A DNA stretch of 64,000 bases, taken from contig NC_058521.1 of NCBI RefSeq assembly GCF_904849725.1, positions 562,174,176-562,238,175 on the forward strand. Direction: 5' to 3'. The stretch's first letter is position 1, and every line of letters begins with the position of its first letter. The notes under the pieces were generated by a model. It did no database searches. It was not told where the DNA came from and saw only the letters and a list, made by a program, of their open reading frames with translations. The DNA is from Hordeum vulgare subsp. vulgare (taxonomy: Eukaryota; Streptophyta; Magnoliopsida; Poales; Poaceae). The translations under genes were made by a program, and so were the position numbers. Below are positions 57,976-64,000 of this stretch, in pieces.

Positions 57976-59557
57976 TGATGTCCCACAAGTGTATGGGATC
58001 ACAGCAATTTTCCAGGGTAGAGTATTCATCCTAAATTTATTGATTCGACTCAAGGTGAAGCGAAAGAATATTTTCAAGTATTAGCAGTTGAGTTGTCAAT
58101 TCAACCACACCTGAAAGATTAGTGTCTGCAAGCAAAGTATCAGTAGCAAGGTAGTATGATAGCAATGGTGCCAGAAAAAGCCTTGGTTGACGAGATTGTC
58201 AGTACCGCTTACCTAGCCCAGGCAACGGCGCCAAAAAATTCTTGCAACAAGTAACAACAGGGTAGCAAGGAAGAGTAATAGCAGCAGTAGCAAAGTAGCA
58301 ATAGCAGCAAAGTAACAACAGTAGTGACAACAACAAAGTAACAGTAGTAGTGACAGCAGCAAAGTGGCCCAATCCCTCTTGTAGCAAGGGACAAGCCTAG
58401 GCAAAGTAATGTAGCGAGGACCAGTTGTAAAAGACTCGTAGGCAGTGGATCGGTGATGGATGAGTATTACGGATGTGATTCATCATGTAACAGCTATAAC
58501 ACAGAGAGATATGTAACTAGCTCCCGTTCATCAATCTAATGTAGGCATGTATTCCGTATGTAGTCATAAGTGCTTAGGGAAAAGAACTTGCATGCCATCT
58601 ATTGTCCATCCCTCCCGTGGCAGCGGGGCCCTAATGGAAACTACGGGATATTAAGGTTCTCCTTTTAATAAAGAACCGGACCAACACATTAACACGCGGT
58701 GAATACATGAACTCCTCATACTATGGTCATCTCCGGGAGTGGTTCCGGCTATTGTCACTCCGGGGTTGCCGGGTCATAACACATAGTAGGTGACTACAAC
58801 TTGCAAGATAGGATCTAAAACACACATATATTGGTGACAACATAATAGGTTCAGATCTGAAATCATGGCACTCGGGCCCTAGTGACAAGCATTAAGCATA
58901 GCCAAGTAGTAGCAACATCAATCTAGAACATAGTGGATACTAGGAATCAATCCCCGTCAAGAACTAACTCGATTACATGATAGATCTCATCCAACTCATC
59001 ACCGTCCAGCAAGCCTACGATGAGATTACTCACGAATGATGAAGAGCATCATGGAATTGTCGATGGAGAAAGGTTGATGATGACGATGGCGACGATTTCC
59101 CCTCTCCGGAGCCCGAAACGGACTCCAGATCTGCCATCCAAATGAAGAACAGGATGTGGCGGCGCCTTCGTATCGCAAAACGCGATGAACCCTTCTCTCT
59201 GATTTTTGTCCAGGCGAAATAGAAGATATAGAACTGAGATTGGGGTCCGTGGTGCCACATGGGCCCCACAAGCCCTGACGGCGCGGCCATAGGGGGTGGT
59301 CGCGGCCCAGGGGCTTGTGGCCCACTGGCACGCCCCCTCCGGTGGATCTTTGCGCAGGTATTTTTCTTTTATTCCAGAAAAGATCTCCGTAAATTTTCAG
59401 GACGTTCCGAGAACTTTCATTTCTGCACAAAAACAACACCATGGCAATTCTTTTGAAAACAGCGTCAGTCCGGGTTAGTTCCATTCAAATCATGCAAGTT
59501 AGAGTCCAAAACAAGGGCAGAAGAGTTCGGAAAAGTAGATCCGACGGAGACGTATCA
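57976..59557 (-). repeat. Element B 5' LTR (1582 bp)
   Basis: Uninterrupted. TGATGTCCCAC to GACGTATCA on the plus strand. Matches 46525-51387 minus D. Chance ORFs within it are not genes. Confidence 0.93.
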
Positions 59558-59562
59558 AGCAT

Positions 59563-59922
59563 CCTACATAATCAGACATCACTGATCCAATGCCTACGAG
59601 TCTTTCCTACTGGTCCTTGCTACGTTACTTTGTCGCTACTGATGTCACTGCTGCTACTGTTACTGTGCTGCAGCTACTGTTACGTTGCTGCTACTGTTGT
59701 CACTTTGTTGCTCCTGGTTACCGTTGCTACTGCTGCTATCATACTACTTTGCTACTGATACTTTGCTGCAGATACTAAATCTTTCAGGTGTTGTTGAATT
59801 GACAACTCAACCGCTAATACTTGAGAATATTCTTTCGCTTCCCCTTGAGTCAAATCAATAAATTTGGGTTGAATACTCTACCCTCGAAAACTGTTGCGAT
59901 CCCCTATACTTTTGGGTTATCA
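59563..59922 (+). repeat. Element A 3' LTR, second part
   Basis: Continues from 46524 after B and its target duplication. Ends TTTGGGTTATCA, followed by target duplication atctg. Confidence 0.93.
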
Positions 59923-59927
59923 ATCTG

Positions 59928-60131
59928 CATACCCCAAGGTGACAATAATTGGGATTCTTTCCTGTGATTGATGTAGTTTGAGGATTCGTGTATTCAACAC
60001 GTGGTAATTCTTTATTCATGTTTTCTATTAAAAGAAGACCTTAATATCCCTTAGTTTCCAATAGGACCCCGTTGCTACGGGAGGGTAGAACAAAAGATGT
60101 CATGTAAGTTCTTATCGCAAGCACATGCTTT
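59928..60131 (+). mobile_element. Athila-like fragment C, LTR remainder
   Basis: cataccccaaggtgacaataattggg continues the C LTR from 37428. Its similarity to the A/B LTR interior (gaccttaatatccc, ggaccccgttgctacgggag) stops at about 60131, so the 3' end of C is lost. Confidence 0.75.
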
Positions 60132-60678
60132 TATGCCCGTGCGCTGCCACGGGATAAAAATATATAATTATCGAAAACTTTCTCTAATTGAGAAATATTT
60201 GTTGAGCATAGTGTAATGGTTTTCTCTCATCACCATTCTCCTCGATAATAGTTGTGTCTCCACAGTTATCCTCTCCTAGAAAAGAGACATTCCTCCTCAC
60301 TCCTCTTTCCATCCATGCGTCTTCATTCTTGTCACTGGTTCAAACCTTCTCTTCATCCATTTACCCTGGCATTGTTGGTTACCTTTTATCCACTACATAG
60401 GATATCGATGAAATGGACATCGTGTAAGGCGAGAGATGAAAACCCATTGTATGTATATGAGCTAAAAATGACATAGTTGTAAACCAGAAGTGATGATGGT
60501 GCATTAAAATTTCATATTATAAATAATGGTGAGATGCATGTAGCACAATGTCAATGGAACACTTTCCTAATTGCAAAAAACTTAAAGAAAAACAAATATG
60601 ATGTATGGATAAGATAATCAAACTAAACACGAAAACATAGTTAACAATAATGGACAATTCCAACGGGAATGTATCTGG
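60132..60678. other. Intergenic, nothing firm
   Basis: Starts with tgcccgtgcgctgccacggg, a self-complementary-looking phrase common in cereal repeats, but I cannot define an element. No gene. Confidence 0.35.
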
Positions 60679-61064
60679 TGCACCCGCACTTGGTGCTACC
60701 GGTGCATTGGATGACATTGAACATATTAAAAAGTATGAAAACAAAATCTAGCATATTAACACAACATCAACATACAAAGTCACAAAATTTTGTATCAAAA
60801 TTTGAAATATTTTTGCAGATACAAAAATGATAAATATGACATCAGTGTGATAACGGACCAAATCTAAAACCCAAGTTATGTTATGTATTATTCAATGTTG
60901 AATTTGTATTTTTATTGTTTAATTTATGTATTGAGTTTTAATTTGAAATTTTGTGACAACCTACATTGACGTTGTGTGAATGTGTTAATTTTTTCAGAAT
61001 TGTTTGAACATTTTAAAAGCGCAACATGAGCTCGTGCACTGGTAGCACCCCAAGCTCCGGTGCA
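60679..61064. mobile_element. Foldback / long-TIR element (386 bp)
   Basis: Left TGCACCCGCACTTGGTGC and the reverse complement of the right TGCACCGGAGCTTGGGGTGC pair at the ends, followed by CTACCGGTGCA vs CTACCAGTGCA. The inner arms also pair imperfectly (acattgaacat vs aaatgttcaaac; ttaacacaacatcaacata vs acacaacgtcaatgta; gtcacaaaattt both). Arms reach about 150 bp. No coding capacity and no clear target duplication; it may be a Mutator-like MITE. Confidence 0.7.
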
Positions 61065-61807
61065 TCATATATTTCCCCCGCTTCCAACACGTCCATTGTG
61101 CATTTCATGAACACACAGAAAGCACATAATAATCAGATAATGCACCTTTATCAAATTCAGGGAACATCGATAGAAATTTACAGGCAAAAACATCACAACC
61201 ATTATTAGCTTATAAACATTAAAAATGAGTGAAGGACTCAGAAGAATTAGTGAACCGACCAAAAGTGGTACTTCAATATTTATCATTCACAATGCTTATT
61301 TATTATGCTAGTTAGAAAAGGAGGAGCAAGTTTTTTCTTCATGTGAGAGAAAGGTATGTTACAAAAGGGTTGCCTCTTGTACAGAACACATAGCCATTCA
61401 TAATGTTGTTCACCTCATAAGTAGAAAAACACACATGAAAGACCCCAGCACACATGACATTCTTGCATGGCATTACCCAAAAAATGTTCTCTCATATCAT
61501 GAACTACACATTGCCTTGGCTAAAAAGACTTAGACATAATTTGAAGCCAGCTCCCACAAATCCAAAGCAGGGTGTGTCCCATCATTTTCCATGTAGAACT
61601 GAACTAAAACCGCACAACCTTGTCCTCGGGAAGCCTGTTCGAATTCCATCATCAATCTATGTGACCAAAACAACATGATTAAAAAATACATAGACAAATA
61701 AATACAAAGAAAACAACATAGGCTTGACAATGAAAAAGAAAACAAGAAGATAATGAAGAATAATGACTCGAAAAAGTGAATGGGAACACTGTTTAGGACT
61801 GAATGCG
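61065..61807. other. Intergenic, nothing recognised
   Basis: No supported gene or element boundary before the LARD LTR begins. Confidence 0.4.
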
Positions 61808-64000
61808 TGTCACGCCCAAGATGCGACCCTATCCTCAATTTGGCACGAAGGCCTCGTCAGGGATAGAAGCGCATCTCGTCGTGTCGCAAGAATGGATATC
61901 ATTACAAGTACATGTACTGAAAAGAAGAGGTATATAATAGAATTGGCTTACACTCGCCACAAGCTACATCAGAGTCACATCAGTACATTACATAATCATC
62001 AATAGTAAGAGCAGGGTCCGACTACAGACGAAAACAAACGAGAAAAGAAGAACGACGTCCATCCTTTCTATCCCAGGCTGCCGGCCTGGAACCCATCCTA
62101 GATCGATGATGAAGAAGAAGAAGCAACTCCAAATGAACAATCAACGCGCTCGCGTCAAGTAACCTTTACCTGTACCTGCAACTGGTGTTGTAGTAATCTG
62201 TGAGCCACAAGGGACTCAGCAATCTCATTTCCAGAGGTATCAAGACTAGCAAAGCTTAATGGGTGAGGCATGGTTAAGTGGTGAGGTTGCAGCAGCGGCT
62301 AAGCATATATTTGGTGGCTAAACTTACGAGTACAAGAAATAAGAGGGGGAAGTTATACGCATAACGGACATGAACTACTGATGATCAAATGAATGATCCT
62401 GAACACCTACCTACGTCAGACATAACCCCACCGTGTCCTCGATCGGAGAAGGAACTCACGAAAGAGACAGTCACGGTTACGCACACAATTGGCATATTTT
62501 AATTAAGTTAACTTCAAGTTATCTAGAACCAGTGTTAAACAAAGCTTCCACGTTGCCACATAACCGCGGGCACGGCTTTCCGAAAGATTTAACCCTGCAG
62601 GGGTGCTCCAACTAGTCCATCACAAATTACCTCAAGCCGCATAGAAATCCTCAATCACGAAGCTCGCGATCTCGTCGGATTCCCTAGTGGAAAACCTCAA
62701 CTCTGAGATTACCCAAAGCATCACCGGAATCCCGATGCACAAGATATTTCGTCAAAGGTAAAACTAACCCAGCAAGGCCGCCCGACGTGTCGACGATCCC
62801 GATAGGAGTCGCGTACCTCGTTCTTAGGACACGACAGATGGGTCACACTACGAGAACCAAACCTCGGGTTGCCCCGCGGTGGCCCCGTAGTCTGCCAATT
62901 TGGACCAACACTCATGAGGAGCACTGGCCCGGGGGTTGATTAAATTATCCTCGTGGCCCAGGAAGTCCCTATGCAATTTTATTAGGTGATTAGGCAAATG
63001 TAGTACCAAAGTTGGGCCTTGCCAGACCAGTCTTAATCTAAAATGAATTATCAAGGGGGTCCCCATAACAACCCCGATCGTGTTAGGAGCGCTCATTTAT
63101 GGAACATAACACCGGTAGCCGGAAACTAAGGGGGGCAAAGGTGGAACAAAACACCAGGCTAGAAAGGCCGAGCCTTCCACCTTTTACCAAGTATATAGGT
63201 ACATTATATTAAATAGCAGTAATATGGTGATATAACTAGGAACCCATGCTTTCACATGGAAGCAAAGCACCTGCAACTAGCAACGCTAACACAGGTTAAG
63301 CAAGCAGTAACATAGCCAATCACTGGTTTGCTAGGTTGAACAGGTTGAAGGATTCATGGCATTATTGAGAGGCTGATATTTAACATGTGGTAGGCAACGA
63401 AACATAATCGATAGAAGCGATAAAACTAGCATGGCAATGATAGTAATGGTATCTGGGGAAATGATCATCTTGCCTGAGATCCCGCTTGGAACAAGAATGC
63501 CTCCGTGAAGCAGACGAACCGACGTAGTCGAACGGGTCCTCACAATCCGGCACGTGTGCGGAGCTCTATCGAGACGAAGCAAACCGGAAACACAAATCAT
63601 CACACGGAATTCACCACACGATGCACAACACAAATGATGCATGAGCAGCTGAAAACATGCAAGTCACGGCATGACAAATCACACAATCAAACACTACACA
63701 TTAAGTGAAGTTCAATATGCATGAGTTGCATATTGACGAAACTCCATGTTTAATTATTTAGTTCTATCCCGATTAGATACACGGCAATATTAAATGTGGT
63801 TAAACATGGCAAGAGGTGAAGCGCAATTAAACTACCTATCTATGCATTTTAAATGAGGTCGGAAATGTCATATAGCACCTCCGAAACGATCTCACATGTT
63901 AATTTACAATTCTGTCCAGATCTGAATTAACACATTTAATTAGTTGCTAAACAGCAAAACAAATAGGTTCACGTGATTCTACGCGTCAAGGCAAGCAATC
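61808..64000 (-). repeat. Second LARD, LTR running off the window
   Basis: TGTCACGCCCAAGATGCG and the following sequence match 3268 and 10987 onward with moderate divergence, until the window edge. Orientation is the same as the first LARD. Similarity weakens around 62835-62960 and after about 63600, where short blocks differ. Whether it is a full element or solo LTR cannot be told here. Confidence 0.9.

Larger units (their letters stand above)
46525..59557 (-). mobile_element. Element B: same family, inverted, inserted in A's 3' LTR
   Basis: Minus-strand element with LTRs 46525-51387 (interrupted by D) and 57976-59557. 5-bp target duplication agcat (46520-46524 and 59558-59562). The A LTR sequence across the site (gatgaatagcat + cctacataatcag) matches the intact LTR at 38490-38520. 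Same content as A: gag-protease and Athila ORF-1-like, no pol. Confidence 0.93.
37429..59922 (+). mobile_element. Element A: non-autonomous Athila-lineage Gypsy (Fatima-like)
   Basis: LTRs at 37429-38867 and 45447-46524 continued at 59563-59922. Target duplication atctg at 37424-37428 and 59923-59927. The primer site matches tRNA-Asp. The internal region (38868-45446) holds gag-protease and an Athila ORF-1-like ORF, but no reverse transcriptase, RNase H or integrase. Element B is inserted in the 3' LTR. The LTR (TGATACGTCTCCGTCG..GGGTTATCA) is of the type I associate with wheat Fatima; the name is from memory and not verified. Confidence 0.9.

Noticed and set aside
1..64000. CRISPR array, operons or other prokaryotic systems
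   Set aside because: No regular spacer array; the window is plant chromosome DNA with introns and plant transposons.

Overview
This window is from a large, repeat-rich grass genome, almost certainly Triticeae (wheat, Aegilops, rye or barley group). The evidence is a large retrotransposon derivative (LARD) with 4.4-4.5 kb LTRs and a non-coding core, an Athila-lineage Gypsy family with tRNA-Asp priming whose LTRs match the wheat type I know as Fatima, a Caspar-type CACTA transposon with subterminal TTTAGTCCCGGTT hairpins, a Cassandra TRIM carrying 5S-like sequence, and one intron-containing host gene. Nothing in the window is prokaryotic.

The only convincing host gene lies on the minus strand at 25944-28520. 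Six exons with GT-AG introns join without a break into a 147-residue histidine-containing phosphotransfer protein of cytokinin signalling (AHP family). It keeps the phospho-accepting histidine (His80), but the lysine normally three residues later is isoleucine.

Left part (1-21477): an unclassified GT-rich repeat with internal duplications (1364-2638 and 19651-20862) is split by a minus-strand Copia element (2639-19645; 169-bp LTRs, target duplication tgtta). That Copia is split inside its RNase H region by a LARD (3268-15395; target duplication cccag; LTRs 4504 and 4409 bp; 3.2 kb non-coding core; tRNA-Met type primer site). Right of the GT-rich repeat is a truncated Cassandra element (20863-21477).

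Middle (21478-35747): mostly unannotated intergenic DNA with one MITE-like inverted repeat and a tiny retroposon scar, then the AHP gene, then a degenerate CACTA transposon (28982 to about 35747) with remnants of a minus-strand transposon gene including DUF8039-like and Ulp1-like segments.

Right part (35748-60131) is a four-level nest. A truncated Athila-like fragment (C) was interrupted by element A (37429-59922, plus strand, duplication atctg). A's 3' LTR was interrupted by element B of the same family in the opposite orientation (46525-59557, duplication agcat). B's 3' LTR was interrupted by a 3.28 kb solo LTR (D, 48054-51337, duplication aaaac). A and B both carry gag-protease plus a second ORF like the Athila ORF-1 domain, and neither has reverse transcriptase, RNase H or integrase, so the family looks non-autonomous. 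A long foldback element (60679-61064) and the beginning of another LARD LTR (61808 to the window edge) complete the window.
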